This document shows positions 44,920-54,444 of a stretch of DNA of 64,000 nucleotides, in pieces (the first letter of the stretch is position 1; the number at the start of each line of letters is the position of its first letter). Origin of the DNA: a bacterium. GTDB taxonomy: Bacteria; Planctomycetota; Planctomycetia; Planctomycetales; Planctomycetaceae. The stretch covers positions 1 through 64,000 of the forward strand of contig WGMU01000033.1 in NCBI GenBank assembly GCA_016124895.1, given 5' to 3'. The notes beneath the pieces were generated by a model. The model saw only the letters and a program-made list of their open reading frames with translations, was not told the DNA's origin and made no database searches. Made by a program: the position numbers and the translations under genes.

Positions 44920-46347
44920 ATGCGACTGTCGATGATCCTGCTTCTGGCGACCGTGATCTCCGGTATTGGCTGCCTGGACTCCATAGCAGCGGAGAACCGC
45001 CCGACGAAGCCGAACATCCTCTTTTTCTTTATCGATGATCTCGGCTGGGCAGACCTCGGCTGTATGGGCAGCGACTTTTACGAGACGCCGAACATTGATC
45101 GTCTTGCCGCCGAGTCGCTTGTCTTTACGGATGCCTACGCATGTGCTCCCAACTGTGCGCCGAGTCGAGCGTGTCTGATGTCGGGCCAGTACACGCCGCG
45201 GCACGGCATCTTTACGGTGGGCGATCCGCGGCGCGGCAACAATCGCTTTCGCAAGCTTGAGCCGATCGAGAATAAAACAGTGCTCGCGGACAAGTTCATC
45301 ACGATTGCCGAGGCGCTTAAATCGAACGGTTATACGTCGGCGTCGATGGGCAAGTGGCATCTCGGAGCGGACCCCACGACGCAGGGTTTTGACGTCAATA
45401 TCGCGGGTCGAGAATGGGGCAGCCCCAGCGGCGGTGGCTATCACAGTCCATTCAGGTATCCGAATCTTAACAACGACAAACCGGGAGACTACCTGACGGA
45501 CGCGCTGACGCGCGAGGCCTGCCGGTTCATCGGCGAGAACCGCGAACGGCCGTTTTTTCTGTACCTGACGCACTACGCCGTCCATACGCCAATTCAGGCG
45601 AAAGATGACCTCACCGCGAAGTACCAGAAGAAAACGCCGGGTAAGCATCAGAAGAATGCGAAGTACGCGGCGATGATTGAAAGCGTCGATGACAGCGTCG
45701 GCGCCGTTCTGCAGAAACTCGACGAGCTGAAACTCAGTGGCGACACACTGGTCATCTTCTACTCGGACAACGGCGGATTCGGCGGAGCGACGTCGAATCA
45801 TCCGCTGCGCGGCGCCAAAGGAATGCTCTACGAAGGTGGGATCCGGGAGCCGCTGATCGTGCGTCTGCCGGGCGTCACACAGCCGGGGACGCGCTGCTCC
45901 GAACCGGTCATTGGCGTCGACTTCTATCCGACGCTGCTCGATCTGACCGGAACAAAGCGGCCGGATGACTATCAGCTCGACGGAGAATCGTTTGCTCCAC
46001 TGCTCAGTAAACCGAATGCGAAGCTCAACCGCGAGGCGATCTTCTGGCACTTTCCCTGCTATCTGCAGGGCAGCGGCGATCCGCACGGTGGTCCGTTTCG
46101 GACAACGCCAGCCGGAGCGATCCGCAAAGGCGACTGGAAGCTGATCGAGTGGTTCGAGACGGGTCGACTGGAACTCTACAACCTGGCGGAGGACCTCAGC
46201 GAAACGCAGGACCGATCCGACAGTGATCCGCAGAAGCGACAGGAACTGGTTGCAGCCATGCAGGCCTGGCGGCAGCAGGTCGGCGCTCCGATTCCGGATC
46301 AGCCGAATCCGAAGTACGTCCCACAGCCTGCGAATGGAAAACGCTGA
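44920..46347 (+). CDS. secreted sulfatase (formylglycine type), second copy
   Basis: A 475-residue arylsulfatase-like enzyme. Signal peptide MRLSMILLLATVISGIGCLD, possibly a lipoprotein because ISGIGC forms a lipobox-like end. The metal-binding start is NILFFFIDDLGWADLGCMGS, the formylglycine motif is CAPSRACLMSG near residue 88, and SASMGKWHLG and VIFYSDNGGFGG give further ligands. The order and the C-terminal WKLIEWFETGRLELYNLAED are typical of planctomycete sulfatases. It differs from the sulfatase at 37.7-39.2 kb (C-x-P-S-R here, C-x-A-S-R there), so the two are not recent duplicates. Substrate unknown. Confidence 0.93.
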   Translation: MRLSMILLLATVISGIGCLDSIAAENRPTKPNILFFFIDDLGWADLGCMGSDFYETPNIDRLAAESLVFTDAYACAPNCAPSRACLMSGQYTPRHGIFTVGDPRRGNNRFRKLEPIENKTVLADKFITIAEALKSNGYTSASMGKWHLGADPTTQGFDVNIAGREWGSPSGGGYHSPFRYPNLNNDKPGDYLTDALTREACRFIGENRERPFFLYLTHYAVHTPIQAKDDLTAKYQKKTPGKHQKNAKYAAMIESVDDSVGAVLQKLDELKLSGDTLVIFYSDNGGFGGATSNHPLRGAKGMLYEGGIREPLIVRLPGVTQPGTRCSEPVIGVDFYPTLLDLTGTKRPDDYQLDGESFAPLLSKPNAKLNREAIFWHFPCYLQGSGDPHGGPFRTTPAGAIRKGDWKLIEWFETGRLELYNLAEDLSETQDRSDSDPQKRQELVAAMQAWRQQVGAPIPDQPNPKYVPQPANGKR

Positions 46348-46477
46348 GCGATCCGTAACGCCAGGCCGCGAGGTTGCCGTATCCGTGAGCGTTCAGGATC
46401 TCCGCAACCTCACTCGTTCAACCTCAGACGTTTCCGCTCTCGGTCGGAGAAGGATTCGCCGACGGTGCGCGGATCCC

Positions 46478-48493
46478 TCAAACCGGTGACGTGACCTGCG
46501 GTCGTTCGAGTCGACTCTTCTCGATGTGACGGCGGCACTCCTGGCGGAAGCAGTCAAGCAACAGATCGAGTTCGTGCTTCTGCCCGTATTGACATTCGGC
46601 AAGACTCTTGACCAGCACGTCAGCATCCTCAGCCTGATCGGCGAGGAGACAGGCGAGCTGGACATCGGTCAGAAGTCCCAGCCGGCAGGCAACAGTGCCG
46701 AATCGTTCGCGCGCCGACTTCTGCGCCTCCAGAACCTGCTGCACGGACGCCTGGTCGAGCCAGCCGCGTTTGAGAGCGAGTTCGCCGATGTGACTTGATT
46801 CAGGACGCGACTGCTGCACCAGTTCATGCGCGGCAATCAGGTTGATCATCTTGTTCTTCGCCAGCCAGTGACTGAAACGGTGCTCGACCGCGAGCTGCGA
46901 AACGCGACGTTCAAAATCGCTGGCCAGAGACTGCAGCGTGATGCAGTTTCGACCGCGCCGTTTCGACTCGTACATCGCTGCGTCGGCCGACTCGACAAGC
47001 CGATGTGCCAGGTCGACTTCGTCGGCACGCGGGATCGCGACCACGCCTCCCACGCTGGCGGTGACAGGGACCACCTGCACGCCGTTCTGGAAGTACTCGC
47101 CTTCAATTGCCTGCCGAATGCGTTCTGCCAGAGTCTTCAGACCGGCTTCCGACGTATCGATCGCCAGAATGACGAATTCCTCGCCGCCATAGCGGGCAGC
47201 GATATCGGACGTGCGAATGCAGTTCGGCAGGATTTCGCCGATCCTCATCAGCACGGTGTCACCAAACTGGTGCCCCTGGCTGTCGTTCAGCCGTTTGAAG
47301 TGGTCGACATCAAGAAACAGGATGCCAAGGACGCTACCGTTGCGCGCTGCTCGGTTCACTTCATGTTCGAGCGCTTCGTCAAAGAACCGACGGTTGTAAA
47401 GTCCTGTCAGTGGATCGCGAAACACCTGCTCCTGAAGCTTCTCATTCTGATCCAGCAACTTGCGTTTCTCTTCTTCCGCCTGCTGTGTCAGTGAGTCTGC
47501 CTGGCGTTTCTGGATATCCGCCTGGATGGAGATCTCGGCAAGCTGCTCCATTGCCTGCGCCATCAGATCGGCAGGCGAAAGAAGATCGTCGGTACTCGTA
47601 TTGAGCAGTTCGCCCGTCTGTTTGATTCGTTCGTCAACCTTTTCCAGATAGTCGTTCAACTCATCCGCAGTAAACCCGTAGAGCTGGTTTGAAATCTGTT
47701 GCAACCGTTTCAGTGCTTCAGCCGTTTGTGGCGAACAGAAATAGTCGCCAACCGCACTCGATACGATCAGTGACTCGGCAAGCGGATCCGATTCGCCCTG
47801 GTCCGTCAATGTGTCCAGATTCTCATGGTGCGACCCGGCCGCGCGGCACAGTGACTCCGGCAACTTCCAGCGGCGCATCAGTTCGGCACCAACGACGGCA
47901 TGGTCGAAGTTCAGACGCTCGCGTTCGATTTCGTAGTCAGAGCGTCCGGTTTCCAGTGCTTCGTTGAGCAGTGCGACGTACTCAGAACGCAGCACTTTGA
48001 GCATCGCCAACTGGCCGATATCAATAAGCAGACCAGCCAGAAACAGCTCGCTGCTCAGCCCTGACGGCCCATGCTGCGGCAGACGCTCAGCCGCGGATGC
48101 GATGACCAGCGACTTCAACCAGTAACGCCGGTAATGCTCCTTCAGCGGCCCTTCCTGGACGGCTTCCTGCGACAGCGAAAAACTCAGAGCCAGCGAGGTG
48201 ATCACCGTCCGGCCAATGACGGGAACGGCCTGCTCCAGCGTCTTGATTTCCGAGCGGAACCCGAAATAGGACGAATTGGCCGACTTCAGAATCTTGACGG
48301 CCAGCGCGGGATCCGACTTGATCGTCGTGACGATGTCCTTCGTGCTGCTGTCGAGATCGCGAGTGAGTTCGAGCAGCCGTAAGGCGACGGACGGAACAGA
48401 GGGCAGATTCGGTGACTGGAGCACGCGATCCAGAGAACAGGCAGCAGCCATGAGCTTGACCTTCGACTTCAATACGCTGGGGAAGAGCGCCAC
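46478..48493 (-). CDS. HDOD-GGDEF signalling protein (putative diguanylate cyclase)
   Basis: A 671-residue cytoplasmic protein in three parts. Residues about 20-215 form an HDOD domain (LPSVPSVALRLLELTRDLDS, then KILKSANSSYFGF). A coiled coil near 300-345 leads into a GGDEF domain at about 345-500 with DPLTGLYNRRFFDEAL, LFLDVDHFKRLND and the active-site variant RYGGEEFVI (GGEEF), consistent with cyclic di-GMP synthesis. The C-terminal 110 residues contain LALKRGWLDQASVQQVLEAQ, similar to the small helical domains at the start of type II/IV secretion ATPases. A second in-frame ATG at 48451 (MAAACSLDR) is an equally good start. The neighbours give no clue to its target. Confidence 0.88.
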   Translation of the reverse strand: MALFPSVLKSKVKLMAAACSLDRVLQSPNLPSVPSVALRLLELTRDLDSSTKDIVTTIKSDPALAVKILKSANSSYFGFRSEIKTLEQAVPVIGRTVITSLALSFSLSQEAVQEGPLKEHYRRYWLKSLVIASAAERLPQHGPSGLSSELFLAGLLIDIGQLAMLKVLRSEYVALLNEALETGRSDYEIERERLNFDHAVVGAELMRRWKLPESLCRAAGSHHENLDTLTDQGESDPLAESLIVSSAVGDYFCSPQTAEALKRLQQISNQLYGFTADELNDYLEKVDERIKQTGELLNTSTDDLLSPADLMAQAMEQLAEISIQADIQKRQADSLTQQAEEEKRKLLDQNEKLQEQVFRDPLTGLYNRRFFDEALEHEVNRAARNGSVLGILFLDVDHFKRLNDSQGHQFGDTVLMRIGEILPNCIRTSDIAARYGGEEFVILAIDTSEAGLKTLAERIRQAIEGEYFQNGVQVVPVTASVGGVVAIPRADEVDLAHRLVESADAAMYESKRRGRNCITLQSLASDFERRVSQLAVEHRFSHWLAKNKMINLIAAHELVQQSRPESSHIGELALKRGWLDQASVQQVLEAQKSARERFGTVACRLGLLTDVQLACLLADQAEDADVLVKSLAECQYGQKHELDLLLDCFRQECRRHIEKSRLERPQVTSPV

Positions 48494-48754
48494 GTTCGCA
48501 ACGGATCAGCAACTGCGAACGTCGCAGGGTTTCCTGCGCCCGAAATCTAGATCGATTTTCGACGTGCGCCGGACTGAAATGCGGCGTGCCGGCGGTTCGT
48601 TGCAATCGCCAGGCATTTTGAGGGGGCGCAGCCGTTCGAACGGGGAAACCAGACCGGTATATCCCTCAACTGCCGGGGTGACTCCATTTCCGCGTCGCTT
48701 CGTCGCCACCTGTGAGCACCGGACGGCCCCAGAATCTCTCGGACCAAGACACCC

Positions 48755-49444
48755 TCAGACCGTCAGACCGGGAATCAGAAATCGATAGATCACCACAAAG
48801 TGACACCCGCTCCCCAGCATGACAAGAACGTGCCAGGTCGGATGGTAATAGCGACCCTTGCTGTCATTCAGCAGGAAGTAAGTCCCGATCGTGTAACAGA
48901 CTCCGCCAGCCAGGATCCAGTACAACCCTTCTGTTGGAAACAGGTTCAGAATCGGCGGGAGGTTCAGCAAAGGCAGCCAGCCAATGGCCACATAAAACCA
49001 GACAGGGACGTTCTGAATGCCGCGCACAAAGAGTTTGGTCGCGATGCCTGCCAGAGCAAGCAGCCACATTACGGCGAGAACGACCCCGCCCCCCGAATCC
49101 GAGCAGATCGTCAGACCAAGCGGCGTATAACCGCCAGCGATCATCAGAAAAATGCTGATTTGATCCAGTGTCCGAAACAGGTGCTTGCGGTAGCCGCTCA
49201 GAAAACTGTGAGACAGCGTCGAGCACAGATAAACCAGAAACTGCGTCACTCCATAGGTACAGCAACCAGCGATCAGCACCAGACCGCCGTTCCGGAGGAT
49301 CGCACTTCTGACAACAACGACTGCTGCGACTAATGCGAGCAGTGTTGCCAGGCCATGCGTGATCTGATTAGCTCGCTCGGTTGCGACAAGATCGCCTTTA
49401 CGCGTCGACGTTTTCGGGATCTCCGCCCAAAGCAAACCACTCAT
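48755..49444 (-). CDS. hemolysin III family (PAQR-like) membrane protein
   Basis: A 229-residue protein with seven hydrophobic helices. The family signature is present: ERANQITHGLATLLALVAAV near the start (Glu and His conserved), CSTLSHSF, FRTLDQISIFLMIAGGYTPL and the final HPTWHVLVMLGSGCHFVVIY. The conserved His and Asp residues are the likely zinc site of the PAQR fold. Despite the name, members are mostly membrane-homeostasis proteins of unclear activity. It stands alone, with the HDOD-GGDEF gene downstream on the same strand after a 260-base gap. Confidence 0.88.
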   Translation of the reverse strand: MSGLLWAEIPKTSTRKGDLVATERANQITHGLATLLALVAAVVVVRSAILRNGGLVLIAGCCTYGVTQFLVYLCSTLSHSFLSGYRKHLFRTLDQISIFLMIAGGYTPLGLTICSDSGGGVVLAVMWLLALAGIATKLFVRGIQNVPVWFYVAIGWLPLLNLPPILNLFPTEGLYWILAGGVCYTIGTYFLLNDSKGRYYHPTWHVLVMLGSGCHFVVIYRFLIPGLTV

Positions 49445-49515
49445 CCCTGCTGCCTTTGTGTCAATTTCGCCGGCTGAAGCTCATCACCCGTCGCTATCGA
49501 CGGCCATCAAAACAA

Positions 49516-49540
49516 AGAGCCGTGTTCCGGGAACGCGGCT
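49516..49540 (-). terminator. intrinsic terminator downstream of a 48-aa gene
   Basis: GAGCCGTGTTCC and GGAACGCGGCTC form a 12-base stem (one G-T pair) around a very short loop. On the minus strand the stem is followed by TTTGTTTTGATGG. It lies 76 bases after the stop of the small minus-strand ORF at 49616-49762 and should end transcription of that gene and perhaps of the TPR gene above it. Confidence 0.7.
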
Positions 49541-49615
49541 CCTGTTCGCACAAGATGGAAGCTCCTTACCCGCCACCTTCGCAACGGGTCAAGGTCAGCT
49601 CGCGAAAGCGCGTCG

Positions 49616-49762
49616 TCAGGCGGCTTTACGCAGATCACTGAGGGCTTCAATTGCCGCCTGCGCCGCTTCAAAACTGCCCAGTTCCTCGACGAAATCAAGA
49701 ATCGTCGCAAGCTCCTCATCCGAAAACTGATCGAGCTGTTGAGCCAGTTCCTGTTCTGTCAT
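49616..49762 (-). CDS. 48-aa acidic helical protein of unknown function
   Basis: An ORF of 48 codons, ATG at 49760-49762 to TGA at 49616-49618. It begins MTEQELAQQLDQFSDEELAT, continues ILDFVEELGSFEAAQAAIEA and ends LSDLRKAA. It looks like one or two amphipathic helices, strongly acidic. A good intrinsic terminator on the same strand 76 bases downstream, and the coding-like composition, support it as real. It follows the large TPR gene after 150 bases. No family is recognised. Confidence 0.6.
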   Translation of the reverse strand: MTEQELAQQLDQFSDEELATILDFVEELGSFEAAQAAIEALSDLRKAA

Positions 49763-49912
49763 CAGTCATCCTCACGTTATCCAGCGGGGGGAAAAACGCA
49801 GCCACAGACGAGCTGCGATCGAAATCCGTGCCTCTCTAATCGGCGTGATCGGACTAACTGATACAACAATCCTTTCTGGCTGGCGGAGGAAGTCGAAAAA
49901 TTGCGCAAGCCG

Positions 49913-52711
49913 TTATTCAGCCGCGAGTTGCTCTGCGAACCGATACTCTCGCTGAGCCTTCTGGCCGTCACCTGTCGACTGGTAACACTTTGCCAGCAAC
50001 TCGTGAATTTCCGCGTCAGTGACATCAATCCAGACAACTTCGCTGGCCCATCTTTCTGCTGCAGCCAGATCACCTCTCGCGTCAGCAAGCTGTGCCAGCT
50101 TCTTGCGTGCGGAAGCGTTGTCGACGTCAAGCCGCGCGACAATCGTCAGCACTTCTTCAAGTCGCTGCTCATTGCCGAGTTGCAGATATGCGGCAGCGAG
50201 TCCCTTCAGCCACTCGTCACTTTGCAGCGTTGCGAACTTCCCGATAGCCAGCTTGTCGCGACCGAGTTCGTACAGATCGGCGGCGTCCTGCGGGCGACTC
50301 TGCAGCAGCCGGACGCGTGCCAGCAGTCCGAGGACACTGGCATTGGGCTGCTCACGGTCGAGCGCGGCTTCGAGATACCCCACGGCATCGTCGAAGTCGC
50401 GGCCGAGCAGTTCGAGTTGGGCAAGTACCACGGCCGCCTGAGGTTCGCGCGGATTCTTTTCGATGGCCTGGGTGGCGAGTTCGCGTGCCTGATTTCTCCG
50501 CCGAGCGTGCAGCAACGCGTTCGCGTAGGCCGCCATCGCTGTCGGGTTCTCAGGAGCGGCTTCGTACTCCGTTTCGAGATCCGCGATCGACTTCGGCGCC
50601 TCGACCGAACCGCCGCCCATCTCGGCGACCAGTCGTTTCAGAAACGTCTGATACCCGGCATCGAAGTCGTCGACGGACATCTCGAAGACCTCCGGGATCG
50701 CCTGCTTCGTCGACAGGTTGCGACGGTAGCAGTCGAGCATCTTCGCAATGCTCACTTCACCAAACGTGTCAATCATGTACTGCGCATACAACCGGCTCTG
50801 GCAGTACGCGAACTGCCAGTCGAGTGGCGTCTTCGGGCGTTGAAAGATCGGCGTCAGTTCGTCGAGGCTCCAGATTTCTCCGGACGGAACCCGCTGCAGC
50901 AGTAACTGATTCCAGATCGCGGGCCGCTCGATGTCCTCGCTGGTCACGGCCAGTGCCTCGGTGAACCAGTGTGGAATGTTGAAGTGGGTCTGCTGCAGCG
51001 TGACGATGTGGACGAACTCGTGCTTGACGACGCGAGCCCAGTTGAACGGCTTCGGAGCAGCCGTGGGCGACGTCAGGGCGACCATCATTCCCGTCGACGC
51101 ACCGACCGTCTGAATCCAGGGCAGCCCGACCATGCGTGCGCTGAACCACTGATGCGCCGATTGCCCTTTTGCCTTGTTGTAAATCTCGAAAGTCGTCCGT
51201 TGAGGAGGCTCGAAGCCGTACTTCGCGACCAGTTCGGAATAGACCTCTTCGAGATACTCGGCCATGTATGTTCCGAGGATGGCGTCGGTGGTCGAGTCGA
51301 CCCGGATGACGAAATGATCCGTCGTGATGACGCGGTAGCCATTCAGGACATCGAGCACCTTCCGCATATTGCTGACCCGAACGTGATAGGGATCGGCTCG
51401 GAAGGCGTCGTCGAGAATCCGTCTCGCTTCGTCAGTCCGCCCGGTCTGCATGTAAAGCATTCCAAGCTGAGTCTTCGGCTGCGACAGTTGCGGCATGACC
51501 CGCATCGCGTGCTGATACAGCATTTCGACAAGTGCGTACTTGCGGCGTGTTTCGAGCTGTTCGCCAAAGACTGACAGAAACAGACCTGGCCGCGGATTGC
51601 GCCGCGCGACGTCGATCACGATCTGCTCGACCGCTGTCGGAGCCTGGGGAACCGCCTCGTCAATCGCGTCAAGATTTTCCAGCAACTTCTTCAGCCGTTC
51701 ATCTTCGATCGTCGAATCCGTCTTCACATCGAGCAGGTACCGGCACGCTGCTATTCGTCCCAGCGTGCCCTGATCGAGCGGATTGACTGCGCGGGCCTGT
51801 TCGAGCGTCTGCAGTGCTGTCTGTGGATCACCTTGTGCCAGATCAATGTCGGCACTCAGTTGCAGCGCCGGAACGAAGTGTGGCTGAATCTCCAGCGACT
51901 GCTTCACAAATATGGCTGCGCCATCGAGGTCGTGTTTTTCCAGTGCGGCAACGCCCACCGCGACCAGCGCCTCGACGGCCCGCGGGTTAATTGCCAGCGC
52001 CAGTTTGACGTCGGGAATCGCCTGCGCTCGATTGTACTTTTCGAGCAGCAACTCGCCGGACAGCAGATGTGCCTGCCACAGCAGCGGGTCGGCCTGCACC
52101 GCATCAGGGCACAGCGTGTTGACGATAAAGTTGAAGATGCTCGACACACTGTTCCACCGCGCGTATTCCGCTGCCCCTTCCGCCACCAGCAGCAGAGTTT
52201 CCCCGTCAGTTGGCTGCTTACGGTTATAGAAGCGGACGAACCAGCGAAATTCACTGTTCGCATCGTCGATCTCGCCGCGTTCGACGAGTCCGCGCGCGCG
52301 GACCAGTCGGGCCAGCAGATTGTCCTCGTCCTGCTTGAGTGACTCGTCGGCGAGGTTCAGTGCCCTGGTCACTTCGCCCTGTGACAGCAGGATTCGCGCT
52401 CGTTCGGCCAGCAGCGGAGCCTGAGCCGCCAGCACTTCGTTGTCGGGTTTCAGTATCTGCAGCGCGTCGTCCAGACGCCCAAGCGCAACGCGCGAACGAG
52501 CGAGTCCGATACGGCCGGCGACGGATGCTGCATCTGCGTTGACGAGCTTCTCATACGCCTCGGCGGCTTCGTCATACCGTCCCTGCTGCAGATGCTGCCG
52601 TGCTGTGTTGAAGTCCTGAGCGATCAACTGCTGAACGAACAGAGTCGTCAGGAAAAACGGCGTCAGGAAAGTCCGCCGCAGATCAATCGTCATCGAGCAG
52701 AAACGTGTCAT
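49913..52711 (-). CDS. secreted TPR protein with HExxH peptidase domain
   Basis: A 932-residue exported protein (signal FLTPFFLTTLFVQQLIAQ, cleaved near residue 32). Residues about 35-450 are TPR-like helical repeats (ARQHLQQGRYDEAAEAYEKL; ALLARLVRARGL region; QTALQTLEQARAVNPLDQGT). Residues about 455-690 form a zinc-peptidase domain of the MA-like type: RVVKHEFVHIVTLQQ contains HExxH and PHWFTEALAV the downstream Glu. More TPR units follow to the end (AYANALLHARRRNQARELAT; EVVWIDVTDAEIHELLAKCY). Planctomycete genomes contain many such proteins; substrates are unknown. The ATG at 52711 is slightly ahead of the signal peptide; the ATG of MTIDLRR is an alternative. Confidence 0.82.
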   Translation of the reverse strand: MTRFCSMTIDLRRTFLTPFFLTTLFVQQLIAQDFNTARQHLQQGRYDEAAEAYEKLVNADAASVAGRIGLARSRVALGRLDDALQILKPDNEVLAAQAPLLAERARILLSQGEVTRALNLADESLKQDEDNLLARLVRARGLVERGEIDDANSEFRWFVRFYNRKQPTDGETLLLVAEGAAEYARWNSVSSIFNFIVNTLCPDAVQADPLLWQAHLLSGELLLEKYNRAQAIPDVKLALAINPRAVEALVAVGVAALEKHDLDGAAIFVKQSLEIQPHFVPALQLSADIDLAQGDPQTALQTLEQARAVNPLDQGTLGRIAACRYLLDVKTDSTIEDERLKKLLENLDAIDEAVPQAPTAVEQIVIDVARRNPRPGLFLSVFGEQLETRRKYALVEMLYQHAMRVMPQLSQPKTQLGMLYMQTGRTDEARRILDDAFRADPYHVRVSNMRKVLDVLNGYRVITTDHFVIRVDSTTDAILGTYMAEYLEEVYSELVAKYGFEPPQRTTFEIYNKAKGQSAHQWFSARMVGLPWIQTVGASTGMMVALTSPTAAPKPFNWARVVKHEFVHIVTLQQTHFNIPHWFTEALAVTSEDIERPAIWNQLLLQRVPSGEIWSLDELTPIFQRPKTPLDWQFAYCQSRLYAQYMIDTFGEVSIAKMLDCYRRNLSTKQAIPEVFEMSVDDFDAGYQTFLKRLVAEMGGGSVEAPKSIADLETEYEAAPENPTAMAAYANALLHARRRNQARELATQAIEKNPREPQAAVVLAQLELLGRDFDDAVGYLEAALDREQPNASVLGLLARVRLLQSRPQDAADLYELGRDKLAIGKFATLQSDEWLKGLAAAYLQLGNEQRLEEVLTIVARLDVDNASARKKLAQLADARGDLAAAERWASEVVWIDVTDAEIHELLAKCYQSTGDGQKAQREYRFAEQLAAE

Positions 52712-52872
52712 GGCACCGCACTCTGAAAGCAGGCCGGTCGAGAATCCGGAGACGTCGATGCGGTGTCTCCGGGCTCGTCATTTGTAGTGAGCCCGCCGCA
52801 ACGAGACCACCACTCATTGCTGGTCAGCCTTGCTCAGTCAACCACACCGCTTCAAGCGACCGGACGAAGCTT

Positions 52873-54444
52873 CTACCGGGCATTGGCGATCTGATCCAGT
52901 GAAGCGTCCGGCCGCTGCCGGACGATCTCCCAGACGCCATTGAAGATCGCTCGCAGGTTGAGCAGAACGACAACACCGGCAGCAACGCTCAGCGCAATCA
53001 CGATCTTCGTTTCGAGTGACGAATCAGCCCTGGCGAGAAAGCTGTCGGAAGTCAGCCGCGGCAGGGTCATGAACGGGTTCATCAAATCCAGCCACTGAAA
53101 CCGCGACGTCGCCGCATGATCGCTGAAGGCGCGAGCGATTAACGGAGCCACCAGGAATCCCAGTCCCAGCAGTACGGTCAGGACGCGACCGTGTGCCGGG
53201 CGGAAAGTGGGCACAATTGCCCGCAGCCACCGCGTCATGGCCGCGCCCAGCCCGACCCAGATGATGGCGTAACTGAACAGGCCCAGCAGATACGGCGCCA
53301 CCCACTGATCGTCCCAGTCGACCAGCAGGGCAAGCGTCAGAACGACTGCGACGTGCAACAGCATCCACAGCAGACCGCGCGCTCCACCGGGCAGCCACGG
53401 CGCCACGATCAACCGCAGCAGACCATTCCGCGGCAACTTGCGGCGAAGTCGCCGAGACAGCCAGTCGGTCTCCGTCGACGCGAACAGGCCGCAGATTCCC
53501 CAGTGAACAGCGGCAATCCATGCGGACGTGCGGATGTCGTCACTCGAGATTCCGGCTCGACCGCTCCACAGCCAGTAAGCCAGCAAAGCTCCGCAGTACA
53601 GCCAGAACTGAGCCGCGCAGATCAGCCGAATTCCGCTGCTGCGGTTTCCGGATTCAAACGTCAGCCGCGAAACGGCAATCTGTTGAGCCAGCAGCGTGTA
53701 ACTTCCGGCGCCGGCAATCGTAATTCCGACCGACCACCAGAATTCAGGATCATCGAACGGAACTCCGGTCATTGACGACTGAATCAGCAGTCCAGCGGTC
53801 AGATAAAGCTGAAACATCAGCAGGAAAAACATGCCCAGCGAATTTGCCGCCTGGACCTGTTTCTTCTGAGCCAGCGTGCTCAACATCAGAGTGAACATCG
53901 AAACGCAGATCGACCACAGAAACGCCACGACAAGCAGAAACAGGCTGAGCGGCAGATCGAAGCCCTGCAGCAGCGATGCGAACGCAATAAACGGCGTCAC
54001 GGCCGAGTAGTACACAAAGCTCTGCACCATCGCGCTGAGCAGCTTGCCATTGACGATCTGCCGCGGTGTCAGCGTCGAGATGCTCAGCAGCTCATACGTG
54101 TTCTGATCACGCTCGGCCAGCATACTGCGATGTGCTCCGAACGGGACGATGACGAAGACCGCAAACGCCAGAATGGCAAAGTACGTCAGAAACAGACCGT
54201 GCCCGGCCGAGCCAAACTCCATCGCGTGGGACGCGAAGATCGCCGTGCCCGCCGACACAAGCCAGCCGACCATCAGCAGCAGCATGAACGTCACCACAAA
54301 CTGCCGACTCTTCAGTGCCTGCCGCATCTCTTTGACAAGTATCGGATTCAGCCGGTCCGTCAGCCGGTCAGCGAGCTGCAGTACGCGGTCGCCCGCGCTG
54401 GTCGCGGCAGTTGGCTGCACAAGAATGGCCGGCTCGCTGCTCAC
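52873..54444 (-). CDS. ABC-2 type transporter permease
   Basis: A 523-residue permease with about twelve hydrophobic segments (for example FVVTFMLLLMVGWLVSAGTA; LFLTYFAILAFAVFVIVPFG). The segment RNTYELLSISTLTPRQIVNG-like (as DQNTYELLSISTLTPRQIVN) just before a helix is characteristic of ABC-2 permeases of the Nat/Nos type. The start codon is GTG at 54442-54444, overlapping the stop of the ATPase gene as GTGA, so the two are translationally coupled and form one transporter. The cargo is unknown. Confidence 0.88.
   Translation of the reverse strand: MSSEPAILVQPTAATSAGDRVLQLADRLTDRLNPILVKEMRQALKSRQFVVTFMLLLMVGWLVSAGTAIFASHAMEFGSAGHGLFLTYFAILAFAVFVIVPFGAHRSMLAERDQNTYELLSISTLTPRQIVNGKLLSAMVQSFVYYSAVTPFIAFASLLQGFDLPLSLFLLVVAFLWSICVSMFTLMLSTLAQKKQVQAANSLGMFFLLMFQLYLTAGLLIQSSMTGVPFDDPEFWWSVGITIAGAGSYTLLAQQIAVSRLTFESGNRSSGIRLICAAQFWLYCGALLAYWLWSGRAGISSDDIRTSAWIAAVHWGICGLFASTETDWLSRRLRRKLPRNGLLRLIVAPWLPGGARGLLWMLLHVAVVLTLALLVDWDDQWVAPYLLGLFSYAIIWVGLGAAMTRWLRAIVPTFRPAHGRVLTVLLGLGFLVAPLIARAFSDHAATSRFQWLDLMNPFMTLPRLTSDSFLARADSSLETKIVIALSVAAGVVVLLNLRAIFNGVWEIVRQRPDASLDQIANAR

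Noticed and set aside
44521-46086. 521-codon open frame antisense to the second sulfatase
   Set aside because: It lies fully opposite a well-supported sulfatase, has no domain and shows the Arg-rich composition of a shadow frame in GC-rich DNA.
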